From the NCBI RefSeq assembly GCF_001654455.1, contig NZ_CP015772.1:1488001-1552000 (forward strand): DNA of 64,000 nt, written 5' to 3'. Shown piece by piece: positions 21,240 to 30,753 of this stretch. Both the position numbers and the translations under genes were made by a program. Source of the stretch: Niabella ginsenosidivorans. Its GTDB lineage: Bacteria; Bacteroidota; Bacteroidia; Chitinophagales; Chitinophagaceae. Below the pieces are notes generated by a model. That model made no database searches, was not told where the DNA came from, and worked only from the letters and a program-made list of their open reading frames with translations. Each line of letters begins with the position of its first letter. Within the stretch, counting starts at the first letter, position 1.

Positions 21240-21844
21240 TTCTTTTTTATGTATACAAAATAACCCGAAGAATAGTTTCTTACTTCATTGCTCTTTTTGA
21301 TAATTGCAGAACTCATTGGGTGCTCAGGGGCAATCGTGTAAGTATCACTTCATTCAAATCTACCGGCGTGCCATATGTTATGGTTGCCAGTGGCGGGCAA
21401 TTTATTATCGGAAAAAATTTTTCCATGCACAATGGTATTAAGGGTAACCCCATTGGCAGCTATAATAAATGTACTTTTTTTGTAGATAAAGGAGCCAGGC
21501 TGACCATTGGAGATCATGTAGGTATATCACAGGCTGCTTTAATTTGCCACCATAGCATTACCATCGGCAACGATGTTAAAATAGGTGGCGGGGTCAGGAT
21601 TTATGATACAGATTTTCATTCCCTGGATGCTGCCATCAGGGCCGGTAAAGACGATATACTGCATAAGGCCAAAGCCCCGGTGGTAATAGGGAACAATGCT
21701 TTTATCGGTGCATTCTCCATTATATTGAAAGGCGTAACCATTGGGCAAAATTCAATAATAGGAGCGGGTTCGGTAGTAACCAGATCAGTGCCTGATAATC
21801 AGATATGGGCGGGCAATCCCGCAAAATTTATAAAAGAGGCGTAG
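21236..21844 (+). CDS. Left-handed beta-helix O-acetyltransferase (WcaF/LacA-like)
   Basis: A 202-residue hexapeptide-repeat acyltransferase. Repeats of the (I/V/L)-G-x4 kind run from residue about 75 to 180 (LTIGDHVGIS, ITIGNDVKIGGGVRIYDTDFH, VVIGNNAFIGAFSIILKGVTIG). The catalytic His is probably in DTDFHS near 125. The C-terminal VPDNQIWAGNPAKFIK is a hallmark of the family. It probably O-acetylates the repeat unit using acetyl-CoA. The next gene starts 1 bp after its stop. Confidence 0.88.
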   Translation: MILFYVYKITRRIVSYFIALFDNCRTHWVLRGNRVSITSFKSTGVPYVMVASGGQFIIGKNFSMHNGIKGNPIGSYNKCTFFVDKGARLTIGDHVGISQAALICHHSITIGNDVKIGGGVRIYDTDFHSLDAAIRAGKDDILHKAKAPVVIGNNAFIGAFSIILKGVTIGQNSIIGAGSVVTRSVPDNQIWAGNPAKFIKEA

Positions 21845-22666
21845 ATGAAATCGATAGCAGTCCTCCTCACTGTGCACAACCGCAAAACCCAAACCCTGCA
21901 ATGCCTGCGGCATTTATTTGCCCAACAGGATGTAGAGGATTACCAACGGGAGGTATATCTTACTGATGATGGGTGCACCGATGGTACTGCGCAGGCCGTA
22001 GCCGGATTATATCCGGCAGTGCATATTGTAAAGGGCAATGGCGCCCTGTTTTGGAACGGGGGCATGTACAAAGCCTGGCAGGCAGCCGCCAAAGCAAAGC
22101 ACCACGATTTTTACTTGTGGCTGAATGATGATACCACGTTGCATACCGATGCCTTATCCGTATTGTTGCATACAGCGGCACAATTGCAGCACCGGTGTAT
22201 AATAGTCGGCACTACTGCAGCAGGTAATAACAATGCCATTACTTATGGCGGCCGCAACCGTAAAAATGGATTAATAATACCTGCGGACACGTGGCAGCCA
22301 TGCGATTTTTTCAATGGTAATATTGTGCTGATACCTGACTATGTATTTGCCAAGGTTGGCATGAACGATCCTGTGTTCCGCCATGCCCTGGGCGATTTTG
22401 ATTACGGGTTGCGGGCCGCGGGCATGGGCATGAAATCTTATGTGGCCCCGGGTATTTTAGGCGTTTGTGACTCGCATGAAAAGCGGCCGGTCTGGTGCGA
22501 CCCGGAAAAGCCGCTTGCCAAAAGGTGGAAAGCTTTCCGTACGCCGTTAGGGCTTAACCCTGAAGAGTACTTTATTTTTGAGAGAAGGCATAACGGTCTT
22601 TTTAAAGCAATGTTCCATTATTGCACAAACCATTTAAGGGTGTTTTTACCAGAACTTTGGAAATGA
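21845..22666 (+). CDS. Glycosyltransferase family 2 (GT-A)
   Basis: A 273-residue transferase with the GT2 opening SIAVLLTVHNRKTQTLQCL, the DDGCTDGT motif at residues 41-48 and the metal-binding LWLNDDT near residue 92. GNGALFWNGGMYKAW is a segment typical of rhamnosyl/GT2 transferases that read a nucleotide sugar. The stop TGA overlaps the next ATG (ATGA). Confidence 0.88.
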   Translation: MKSIAVLLTVHNRKTQTLQCLRHLFAQQDVEDYQREVYLTDDGCTDGTAQAVAGLYPAVHIVKGNGALFWNGGMYKAWQAAAKAKHHDFYLWLNDDTTLHTDALSVLLHTAAQLQHRCIIVGTTAAGNNNAITYGGRNRKNGLIIPADTWQPCDFFNGNIVLIPDYVFAKVGMNDPVFRHALGDFDYGLRAAGMGMKSYVAPGILGVCDSHEKRPVWCDPEKPLAKRWKAFRTPLGLNPEEYFIFERRHNGLFKAMFHYCTNHLRVFLPELWK

Positions 22667-23577
22667 CTTTAGCCATGTTAGCTCCTATTTGCTTATTTGT
22701 ATATAACCGTTTAGCAAAAACCAAACAAACTGTTGAAGCGCTTCAAAAGAATTTTCTTGCTAATAAAAGCGACTTATTTGTTTTTTCAGACGGGCCTAAA
22801 AACGAGGCGGCCAAAAGTAACGTAAATGAAGTGCGCAGTTACCTGGGAACGATTACCGGGTTTAAATCAATTGTTATTTATGAATCGGAAAATAATAAAG
22901 GATTGGCAAATTCAATAATTGACGGGGTAACGCTGATTGTCAGTAAATACGATAAGGTTATTGTACTGGAAGATGATTTAATAACAGTTCCCGGCTTTCT
23001 TGATTTTATGAATGCTGGATTGGATTTTTATACTGATGATCCAAATGTATTTTCAATTTCAGGATTTGTGTTTGACATTAAGAAAAGGAAAGACTATGAG
23101 TATGATGTCTTTTTTACAAAGAGGCATTGCTCCTGGGGATGGGCAATATGGAAAGACCGGTGGAGCGAAATTGATTGGAGTGTTAGTGACTATTGGGAAT
23201 TTAAGAAGAACAGAGCGTTGCAACACCAGTTTAAAGATATTGGAGCTGATTTAGTAAAAGCATTAAATAAGCAACAGAGGGGTGAAACGAACTCATGGGC
23301 TATTCGTTGCAATTATCATCAATCAAAAAAACAAACTTATACAGTATATCCTATAAAAAGTAAAGTGATTAATATAGGTTTTGGAGACGATGCTACGCAT
23401 ACCCGTCAAAGGTTTAATAAATATAAAGCAACCCCGGACCTGTCTGAAAAAGTAGTATTTAATTTTCCATATCCTGTTTTTGTTGATCCGGATTATTTGC
23501 GCCGTTTTAAGAGGAAGTATTCATTTTGGGTAAGTGTATACTATTATATACTAAATAAAATTTGTGGAATATTTTGA
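22663..23577 (+). CDS. Glycosyltransferase, GT-A fold (GT2-like)
   Basis: The ATG at 22663 overlaps the previous stop by 4 bp and is preferred to a TTG at 22621 lying inside that gene. The 304-residue product starts APICLFVYNRLAKTKQTVEAL, then LFVFSDGPKN and the DxD-type metal site VIVLEDDLITVPGFLDFMN near residue 105. HCSWGWAIWKDRW is a signature often found in sugar transferases of this group. Base composition is lower in GC than the preceding genes, suggesting the 22.6-25.2 kb part was acquired separately. Confidence 0.82.
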   Translation: MTLAMLAPICLFVYNRLAKTKQTVEALQKNFLANKSDLFVFSDGPKNEAAKSNVNEVRSYLGTITGFKSIVIYESENNKGLANSIIDGVTLIVSKYDKVIVLEDDLITVPGFLDFMNAGLDFYTDDPNVFSISGFVFDIKKRKDYEYDVFFTKRHCSWGWAIWKDRWSEIDWSVSDYWEFKKNRALQHQFKDIGADLVKALNKQQRGETNSWAIRCNYHQSKKQTYTVYPIKSKVINIGFGDDATHTRQRFNKYKATPDLSEKVVFNFPYPVFVDPDYLRRFKRKYSFWVSVYYYILNKICGIF

Positions 23578-24068
23578 TGGATATTTTTTGTGACTGGAGC
23601 TCTAACAGGTCAAATAGTAAAGGAAGGCTCATTTTGCTGCTTTTCAGAATTGCTCATATTGCAACGATCTCAAAACTGTTTTTCGTTTTGTGGGTGCCCT
23701 ACCTTGCCTTATACAGGATATTTGTGGAATGGATTTTATGCTGCGAACTGCCTTATAAAACAAAAATTGGTAGGGGATTATCGCTCTATCATGGACAAGC
23801 GCTGGTTATTAATGATGGTACCGTTATTGGCGATAACTGCATTCTAAGGCACTCTACGACTATCGGAAATAAACAATTATCCAGCGGCACTTTTTCAAAA
23901 TGTCCTGTTATTGGAAATAATGTTGATGTAGGGAGCAATGTGTGCATTTTTGGCGCAATCATCATTGGAAATAATGTTAAAATAGGAGCCGGATCAGTAG
24001 TTGTAAAAGACGTTCCTTCTAATTGTATTGTAGCCGGTAATCCTGCCAGAGTGATAAAGTTTATTTAA
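23577..24068 (+). CDS. Serine-acetyltransferase-like hexapeptide acetyltransferase
   Basis: The ATG at 23577 shares a base with the previous stop (TGATG), so it is preferred over the TTG at 23562. The 163-residue protein has a hydrophobic N-terminal segment and then a CysE/WcaB-like left-handed beta-helix: KIGRGLSLYHGQALVINDGTVIG, NCILRHSTTIGNK, VIGNNVDVGSNVCIFGAIIIG and the closing VPSNCIVAGNPARVIKF. The missing CysE N-terminal domain and the position in the locus argue for polysaccharide O-acetylation rather than cysteine synthesis. Confidence 0.83.
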   Translation: MDIFCDWSSNRSNSKGRLILLLFRIAHIATISKLFFVLWVPYLALYRIFVEWILCCELPYKTKIGRGLSLYHGQALVINDGTVIGDNCILRHSTTIGNKQLSSGTFSKCPVIGNNVDVGSNVCIFGAIIIGNNVKIGAGSVVVKDVPSNCIVAGNPARVIKFI

Positions 24069-24079
24069 AATTAGATAGT

Positions 24080-25186
24080 TTGCTTAAGAAAAAAATACTC
24101 TTTCTCCTTCATTTGCCCCCGCCTGTTCACGGGTCTTCCATGGTAGGTAAATGGATAAAAGAAAGTGCTGTGATTAATGCTACGTTCGATTGCAGATACA
24201 TTAATCTGCTGGCCTCCAAAACCGTAGAAGAAAGTGGCAGGTTGTCTATTGGTAAAGTACTGGGTTTTGTTGATACCTGGTGCCGGTTATTAAAGGCGTT
24301 ATTATTTAGCAGACCAGATATTTGCTATTTCGCTTTAACCACTACCGGCGCTGCATTTTATAAGGATGTGGCACTGGTAGTAGTATTAAAGTTATTCGGA
24401 GTAAAAACGGTATATCACTTGCACAACAAAGGCGTGCAAAAAGCTTCGGGAAACTGGTTAAACCGTGCATTGTACCAGTATGCATTTAAAAACGGCTTGG
24501 TTGTATTGCTTTCGGAACATTTATACGGTGATGTGGCAGCATATGTGCCGCAAAAAAGTGTTCGGATCTGTGCCAATGGTGTTCCCGGTGTAAAAATTCT
24601 GCCAGGATTGGAGAGGGAGCATAACGAACCAGTTCAGATTCTTTTTCTGTCAAATTTAATTGAGAGTAAAGGCGTTTTTGTTCTATTGGAAGCCATGGCC
24701 TTATTGAAAAAACGTGGGTTGGTATTTAAGGGAGTATTTGCAGGAGGAGAAGCTGATATTGATGCCACGCGTTTTAAGAAGGAAGCAATACGCCAAGGTT
24801 TATATGACAGGGTCGTTTATTTGGGCAGAAAATATGGAACAGAGAAGGAAGAACTGTTTCAGCAGGCTGATATTTTTGTTTTTCCAACCTACTATGAAAA
24901 TGAGTGCTTTCCTTTAGTGCTCTTAGAAGCGATGCAACATGCGCTCCCTGTAGTATCAACATTTGAGGGAGGCATCCCGGATATTGTGGAAGATGGTACT
25001 ACCGGTTATTTGGTTGCTCAGAAAAATGTATCCGCACTGGCCTGCCGGATACAGGAACTGATTGAAACTCCCCGGTTATGCAGGCAAATGGGAATGGCAG
25101 GAAGAAAAAAATATGAAACGCATTTTACATTAAACTTGTTTGAAAAACGTATTGTTGATATACTTACTGAGACTGGTCTGAGTTAA
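24080..25186 (+). CDS. Glycosyltransferase family 4 (GT-B)
   Basis: A 368-residue GT-B transferase with an apparent TTG start (no suitable ATG precedes the conserved ILFLLHLPPPVHGSSMVGKW segment, and an upstream in-frame ATG is absent). The C-terminal half has ILFLSNLIESKGVFVLLEA near residue 192, an EX7E-type region FPTYYENECFPLVLLEAMQ near 275, and LPVVSTFEGGIPDIVEDG. It is the last transferase of the tightly packed block; a looser gene arrangement follows. Confidence 0.86.
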   Translation: MLKKKILFLLHLPPPVHGSSMVGKWIKESAVINATFDCRYINLLASKTVEESGRLSIGKVLGFVDTWCRLLKALLFSRPDICYFALTTTGAAFYKDVALVVVLKLFGVKTVYHLHNKGVQKASGNWLNRALYQYAFKNGLVVLLSEHLYGDVAAYVPQKSVRICANGVPGVKILPGLEREHNEPVQILFLSNLIESKGVFVLLEAMALLKKRGLVFKGVFAGGEADIDATRFKKEAIRQGLYDRVVYLGRKYGTEKEELFQQADIFVFPTYYENECFPLVLLEAMQHALPVVSTFEGGIPDIVEDGTTGYLVAQKNVSALACRIQELIETPRLCRQMGMAGRKKYETHFTLNLFEKRIVDILTETGLS

Positions 25187-25270
25187 AAAAAGAGCTGAAC
25201 CAGATTGAACCTCTAAAAAAGTGTATAAAAAACCGTTGCGGAAAACAGTATGCATGCTTAAGCATAACGC

Positions 25271-25637
25271 ATGAAAATAGTAGTACTATTCATATTGCTC
25301 TTATGCTGCCTGCCGGTTCATAGCCAACAGGCAGGCGTTGCCGCAATGCTTGCAGACAGTTCGGCCAGCCTGTTTTTCAGCTCTTTCAGTTTCAATACCT
25401 TTGGGGCAGCAGCAACATACATTTTTCTCCTGGTATTTCCGGTTCTGTCAGCGATTGCCTGCAGAACGGTTTATTGGCATCAAACTGCGCACCAATGGTA
25501 TAGCCGGTTATTCGCTGAACTGGATGGGGATGATCTATAAATTGAACCCCTGCCTGTTATTAGGGCTGCACCTGAAAATTGCGGCTAAACGGAAGAAGAC
25601 TACCGCCATCGCCGGAACAAGCAGCAGTAAAAACTAA
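25271..25637 (+). pseudogene. Unrecognised short reading frame, possibly a frameshifted secreted protein
   Basis: From the ATG at 25271 an 89-codon frame begins with a credible signal peptide (MKIVVLFILLLCCLPVHSQQ) and runs to 25540. A second frame, open to 25637, overlaps it and contains RFIGIKLRTNGIAGYSLNWM, which looks more protein-like than the end of the first frame. This pattern would fit one gene of about 120 codons with a frameshift near 25440. I do not recognise the family. It sits between the GT4 gene and the beta-helix gene. Confidence 0.3.
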
Positions 25638-25788
25638 TTATTGTGAATAAAAAGCAGCTTTAACCAATATAAGAAATCATCATAGAGCCATGCCCGTGGT
25701 GCATTTTAGCGTTCATTGCATGGCAGAGATAAGCAGGTAAATCCGGAAGGTGTTTGTTTTTTGCCACAACGTTATAAAAAGAGCAGTT

Positions 25789-27852
25789 ATGAACTGTTTT
25801 GTACAGACTGTTATTTCCCTGTTTCTGGGAGTATTCTGTACGTCCTGTGCAGTGCTTAGCCAAAACACTTTGGAATTGTACCTTTCTCCTGGCGGGGCGG
25901 ATAATAATCCCGGAACAATCACGCAGCCCCTGCTTACTTTTGGCGCTGCCTTAGATAAGGCAGCCCGGTCAAAACAGCAGGATATAACCATTTATCTCAG
26001 GGGTGGGGCTTACAAATTCGATGCGCCGGTTCGTATCAATGATCCGAATTGGGGCTCTGGTAAATCACTTACTATTTCGGGCTTTGGGAATGAAGCCGCT
26101 CAGTTGAGCGGAACGGAATTTATTAATGCAGCTGCCATTACAGCAACTGGAAAAAATAGTGCGGGAACGCTGGATGTTTATTCCATCCCTCCTGATCGTT
26201 ATCCCGGATTGTTTCACCCTTTAACTGAACGCGGTTTTGGATGGCCGTTAAAAAAACAGAGCACTCAGTTATATATTGATGATAAACCATTGACGCTGAC
26301 CCAATGGCCGGCAACAGGCAAAATGAATGTAGACAGCGTAATCAGTGCAGGAGACAGGCATGACAAGAGCAGCGCATTGCCGGAATTTATTTACACCGGC
26401 GGCGATCATTTCCGGCTTTTCGGTAGCGAGGCAGGCAACCTGTGGGTGGAAGGGATTTTAAATTACGGATGGGCTAAAGAATTTTTGCCCGTCCGGCAAC
26501 TGAATACCGGCAACAGAATCATTGTGCTTGATACAACTGCCGTATATGGCGTATCCTCTTCATACAAAAACGGGAAGGGCACCCGTTCAGGTTTTGATCA
26601 GGAAAAGATCAGGGGCTTTAAAATATGTAATGTACCGGACTTTTCAGGTATTCCGTTTACCTGGTATTTTGATAAGAAAAGCAACCGGATTTATTTTTCT
26701 GTTCCGGCAAATTATAACATAAAAAAAATAGCCTATACAAAGTTTTCTGATCCCTTTTTCCTGCTGGAAAACGCGGGTAATATAACTATTAAAAACCTGG
26801 CTGTTTCCAACACGCTTGGTAATGGTATTGAAGTAAAAAAGTGCCATCATATTCAGTTGTCTAAATTGAATATAAGTCAAACAGGCCTTAGAGGAGTCGA
26901 TGTTCAGTCTTCTGATGGAGTAAAAATTGATCATACTATTATCGCAAACACCGGGGCTGACGGAATTTATTTATCCGGCGGGGATCTTAGAACCTTAAGC
27001 TCCTGTAATTATATCGTTTCCGGTTGTGATATTTCAGGTTTTTCCCGGCTTTATTATTGTAATACTCCGGGCATAAGCCTGAACACCGTAGGGGCAGTTG
27101 TTGAAAATTGTTTTATACATGATGCTCCTGATCAGGCCATATTAATTTCGGGTAATAACAATGCGATACAAAAGACGCATATCAGAAGTGTTTGTTATGA
27201 TTTTAGTGATATAGGGGCAATCTATTCCGGAAGAAATCCTTCTAACCTCGGAAATACTGTAAAAGAAAATTTATTTGAAGATATTACCGGCAAGAACAGC
27301 AGCCAGTTCGTTGCTGCGGTTTATATAGATGACGGCTCCTGCGGCTTTTTAATAGGCAATAATGTTTTTGTTGCCTGCGGTACCCCGGTAAAAGATAAAG
27401 AGAATGGGTTTGGCGCCATACATATAAACGGCGGGTTTAATAATAAAATAGAAGCAAACACATTTATTAACTGTGACCGGTTGTTATCAGGCGGTGTATG
27501 GGATATTAAAAAATGGAACAGTTTTTTGGCTTCCGGTGATATTAAACAAAAACTGTTTATGAAAACGGATCAGAATAGTAGGCAGTTGTATAAAACACAG
27601 TATGGTGCTCTGTTGGATAGTTCTATATCTGATAATAGCAGTATGCCAAGGAATAATTTTGTAAGCAATAATAGTTTTATAAACGCCAGGCAAATAGATT
27701 TTAACAGTTCGTATCGGTTTTCGGGAAACGCTAAAAACTCTTTGCTATCCATTAGCGGAAATAAAAAGCTGACAGCGGAAAAAATAAAAATGGTAAAGCC
27801 CCTATTGAGCCGGAATGCAATGAATATACTAAAGTCAGCATATCCATTTTAA
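25789..27852 (+). CDS. Secreted right-handed parallel beta-helix protein (pectate-lyase fold)
   Basis: The ATG at 25789 gives a signal peptide (MNCFVQTVISLFLGVF..., likely cut after LSQ), so it is preferred over the GTG at 25750. The mature part opens with LYLSPGGADNNPGTITQPLL (DUF1565-like entry into the helix). After residue 330 come successive beta-helix turns such as ITIKNLAVSNTLGNGIEVKK and VKIDHTIIANTGADGIYLSG. Such proteins in polysaccharide loci are often lyases, hydrolases or epimerases acting on the polymer. No catalytic residues could be assigned by eye. Confidence 0.8.
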   Translation: MNCFVQTVISLFLGVFCTSCAVLSQNTLELYLSPGGADNNPGTITQPLLTFGAALDKAARSKQQDITIYLRGGAYKFDAPVRINDPNWGSGKSLTISGFGNEAAQLSGTEFINAAAITATGKNSAGTLDVYSIPPDRYPGLFHPLTERGFGWPLKKQSTQLYIDDKPLTLTQWPATGKMNVDSVISAGDRHDKSSALPEFIYTGGDHFRLFGSEAGNLWVEGILNYGWAKEFLPVRQLNTGNRIIVLDTTAVYGVSSSYKNGKGTRSGFDQEKIRGFKICNVPDFSGIPFTWYFDKKSNRIYFSVPANYNIKKIAYTKFSDPFFLLENAGNITIKNLAVSNTLGNGIEVKKCHHIQLSKLNISQTGLRGVDVQSSDGVKIDHTIIANTGADGIYLSGGDLRTLSSCNYIVSGCDISGFSRLYYCNTPGISLNTVGAVVENCFIHDAPDQAILISGNNNAIQKTHIRSVCYDFSDIGAIYSGRNPSNLGNTVKENLFEDITGKNSSQFVAAVYIDDGSCGFLIGNNVFVACGTPVKDKENGFGAIHINGGFNNKIEANTFINCDRLLSGGVWDIKKWNSFLASGDIKQKLFMKTDQNSRQLYKTQYGALLDSSISDNSSMPRNNFVSNNSFINARQIDFNSSYRFSGNAKNSLLSISGNKKLTAEKIKMVKPLLSRNAMNILKSAYPF

Positions 27853-27944
27853 ATATCTCCAGGAAATGGAAAGCCCTGTCAATCTGCCTTAATGTGAAAA
27901 GGGCTGATCAATATATGTTGCCAGTAAACCACACAGCAAAAATT

Positions 27945-28703
27945 ATGAAGAAAAAACTGATCAGTATTGATGTGAGCATCGGTACTTACAGGGAACAATT
28001 GTTGCAGCTGACCCGGTTGGGTGAAAATCATAGGTCGTCCTTTGTATGTGTAGCCAACGTGCATATGCTGGTAGAAGCTCATAAAGATGCTTCTTTTGCA
28101 GCTGTTGTAAATAGTGCCGATATGGTTACACCGGATGGGATGCCGCTGGCCAAAGGAATTAAATTATTGCATGGCATTAGCCAGGAACGGGTTGCCGGCA
28201 TGGATCTGTTGCCTGATCTGTTAAGCACCGCTGGTAGCAGTGGTATCAGCGTATTTTTTTATGGAGGTACCCGGGCGATGCTGAATAAAACAAAGGAATA
28301 CTGCGCAAATCATTTTCCACTATTACGGGTTGCCGGACTGATCAGCCCGCCATTCCGGCCCTTATCGGAGCAGGAGAAACAGGAAGATATTGCGGAAATC
28401 AATGCCAGTGGCGCAGGCTTTGTATTTGTAGCGCTGGGCTGCCCCAAGCAGGAAAAATGGATGGCCGCCATGCATGGCAGGGTACATGCCTGCATGATAG
28501 GTATTGGCGGGGCGTTGCCCGTAATGATCGGCCTGCAGAAACGGGCCCCTGTATGGATGCAGAAAATGAGCCTGGAGTGGTTGTATCGCCTGCTGCAGGA
28601 GCCCAAAAGGTTATTTAAGCGCTATGCAATAACCAACACTGTATTTATTTATTTATTTTTCAAACAATGGTCCCGCCAGGGATTCAGACCTGTTGCAAAA
28701 TGA
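27945..28703 (+). CDS. WecG/TagA/CpsF-family glycosyltransferase
   Basis: A 252-residue GT26-type transferase. Start chosen at the ATG at 27945 (MKKKLISIDVSIGTYREQLL), since earlier GTG and ATG candidates add an unrelated N-terminus. Family blocks are VCVANVHMLVEAHKD near residue 33, ADMVTPDGMPLAKG, the ISVFFYGGTRAMLNKTKEY segment, and FVFVALGCPKQEKWM near residue 162, followed by IGIGGALPVMIGLQKRAP. It adds a sugar to a lipid-linked intermediate at the membrane surface. Separated from the main transferase block by the beta-helix gene. Confidence 0.9.
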   Translation: MKKKLISIDVSIGTYREQLLQLTRLGENHRSSFVCVANVHMLVEAHKDASFAAVVNSADMVTPDGMPLAKGIKLLHGISQERVAGMDLLPDLLSTAGSSGISVFFYGGTRAMLNKTKEYCANHFPLLRVAGLISPPFRPLSEQEKQEDIAEINASGAGFVFVALGCPKQEKWMAAMHGRVHACMIGIGGALPVMIGLQKRAPVWMQKMSLEWLYRLLQEPKRLFKRYAITNTVFIYLFFKQWSRQGFRPVAK

Positions 28704-28903
28704 GCTACCGGTAAAACGTCCAGCTAAAGATCCATTTCATAAAACTTGTTTCGCCAAGGCCTGTTGTATGGACAGCAATATACCGGCGGATAACCTGCTT
28801 CGCCGGAAGGAGCGGGTGGATATTAAGACGTTCCCCTGAATGATCGATAGGGGTGTCCATTAAAAATCATCCGCATTACGCGGGATAAATAAAAAATATA
28901 CGA

Positions 28904-30397
28904 ATGAAACCTAAGCTTATTATTCTTTTGCTGCTTACCCTTTCTATTGCGGACAACCTGGAAGCGCAGCAGGGTGGAAAGATCATCAAAGGAAATCTTG
29001 AGCTTGATGCGATAGGCACTTCCAATCACCAGGTACCCTTCTGGATGCGTACCAATCAGTATGGGAGCATTCCATCAGAGGGCGCTTCCATAAGTGCGGT
29101 TGGCAGCATTTATAAAGCATACAGGACAGACTCTTCCGAAAAAAAATTTGACTGGTCCGCAGGCGTTCAGGCAAGATTGAATGCAGGCAGGCTGGTAAAT
29201 GCAACTATAATAGAGGCCTTTGCCACGGCAAAATACGGGGCCTTTCAATTGCAGGCGGGCAGAACCAAAAACCAGACCGGCCTTGTAGATCCTGACCTGA
29301 GCTCCGGTGCCTATTCTATTTCCGGTAATGCATTGGGCATTCCTCAGATAGAATTAAGTATCCCGCAATTTACAGATGTGCCCTTTACTAAAAAGCTGCT
29401 GGCTGTAAAAGGAGGGTTTAGCATGGGCGATATGGGCAAATTAAGGCTTCGTATACGTGGCGATAGTGTAAGAAACCTGCAAACCTGGTACCACCAGAAA
29501 TCCCTGTACCTGCGTATAGGAAAACCCCGGTGGAGGCTGAAATTATATGGAGGCATCAATCACCAGGTGCAGTTTGGTAGTGAGAGGGAATTCAGTGGAC
29601 CTGAATTTGACCTGCACGGCACAGAATATCTTTGGTATGTGGTTAGCGGCAAGTCTTACGGCGGGGAAAACGGAATACCGCGTTCCAAAGTAGGCAACCA
29701 CGGCGGTTCGGTTGACCAGGGGCTTTCTTATGATTTCAAAGCGGTGTACCTGTATGCTTACCACCAGTTTTTTTATGAAGTAGGAGGACTCTATTATTTG
29801 AATAATGTGGCTGATGGATTATGGGGGCTTAGCCTTCAGAATAAAAAAGAGCCCGGCCGCGGCCAGCAATTCCGCTGGAATAAAATGATGCTGGAATTTC
29901 TGGGATCAAAAAACCAGGGAGGAGGATTGCATGCCAAAATAACCCCCTCCGGCGATGAAGATTATTATAATAATTATTTGTATACTGACGGGTGGACCTA
30001 TAAAGAGCAAAACCTGGGCAATAACTTATTTACCAATAAAAAATATGCGAGGAGCAACCTGCCGGCGCGCAATTGGCAGGGAATCGTAAACAACCGGTTA
30101 TATGCGTTTTATGCAGCAGCCAATATACAATGGCAGCGCTGGGATCTGCTTGCCCGTATCAGCTATTCAAAAAACTTTGGCACTTATGCCACCAGCCCGG
30201 AAGGGATTTCAACCGGCTCCAGCCGGGCCATTTACTCACCGCCCTATTTCCCGGAAGTAGGTCAGTTCTCAGCGTATCTCGGCGCTTCCCGTCCGTTAAA
30301 AAACAACATAGCTATTGGGTTTGCAGTAGCTGTTGACAACGGCGATCTGTTATATAATAGTGTGGGAGGAATGCTGCGACTTATTAAAACATGGTAA
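28904..30397 (+). CDS. Capsule assembly Wzi-family outer-membrane protein
   Basis: A 497-residue outer-membrane beta-barrel protein with signal peptide (cut after LEAQ, residue about 21). The opening GNLELDAIGTSNHQVPFWMR and TNQYGSIP resemble Bacteroidota Wzi homologues, and the repeated amphipathic strands with frequent Tyr/Trp (LKLYGGINHQVQFG, YHQFFYEVGGLYYLN) support a barrel. Wzi attaches or organises capsule at the cell surface. It closes the exopolysaccharide locus, 200 bp after the WecG-type gene; nothing recognisable lies in that gap. Confidence 0.85.
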   Translation: MKPKLIILLLLTLSIADNLEAQQGGKIIKGNLELDAIGTSNHQVPFWMRTNQYGSIPSEGASISAVGSIYKAYRTDSSEKKFDWSAGVQARLNAGRLVNATIIEAFATAKYGAFQLQAGRTKNQTGLVDPDLSSGAYSISGNALGIPQIELSIPQFTDVPFTKKLLAVKGGFSMGDMGKLRLRIRGDSVRNLQTWYHQKSLYLRIGKPRWRLKLYGGINHQVQFGSEREFSGPEFDLHGTEYLWYVVSGKSYGGENGIPRSKVGNHGGSVDQGLSYDFKAVYLYAYHQFFYEVGGLYYLNNVADGLWGLSLQNKKEPGRGQQFRWNKMMLEFLGSKNQGGGLHAKITPSGDEDYYNNYLYTDGWTYKEQNLGNNLFTNKKYARSNLPARNWQGIVNNRLYAFYAAANIQWQRWDLLARISYSKNFGTYATSPEGISTGSSRAIYSPPYFPEVGQFSAYLGASRPLKNNIAIGFAVAVDNGDLLYNSVGGMLRLIKTW

Positions 30398-30535
30398 CGG
30401 GGCAAAGGACACTGCTCTTGGGCAACTGCAAAAATATCAGCTATATAATTGAATCGCTGCTGAGATAACCTCTCTTTATAAAAGTTGCAGCAATGTTAGT
30501 CATAAGGATAAATAAGCTTCATAAAAGAGCCTTTG

Positions 30536-30609
30536 TAGCGAGGATGGGAATTGAACCCATCACCTCAGGGTTATGAATCCTGCGCTCTAACCAACTGAGC
30601 TACCTCGCC
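30536..30609 (-). tRNA. tRNA-Met (CAT anticodon), copy nearest the 3' end of the cluster
   Basis: Read on the minus strand it folds as a cloverleaf: acceptor GGCGAGG with CCTCGCT, D-arm with AGCTCAGTTGGTTAGAGC, anticodon loop TTCATAA (CAT), and T-arm GATGGGTTCAATTCCCATC. Length is 74 nt. The CCA end is not encoded. The acceptor has a G1-U72 pair rather than an initiator mismatch, favouring an elongator-type tRNA-Met or a lysidine-modified tRNA-Ile2. Confidence 0.92.
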
Positions 30610-30643
30610 ATTATAAAACATTTGTATTTAAGAGCTTTTTTCG

Positions 30644-30717
30644 TAGCGAGGATGGGAATTGAACCCATCACCTCAGGGTTATGAATCCTGCGCTCTAACC
30701 AACTGAGCTACCTCGCC
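30644..30717 (-). tRNA. tRNA-Met (CAT anticodon), second identical copy
   Basis: Identical over 74 nt to the copy at 30536-30609, and the 34-bp spacer between them resembles the spacer to the third copy (TTATAAAAC...TTTGTATTTAA), so the array arose by tandem duplication of a unit of about 108 bp. Confidence 0.92.
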
Positions 30718-30753
30718 ATTATAAAACCATTTGTATTTAAAGAACTTTTTTCG

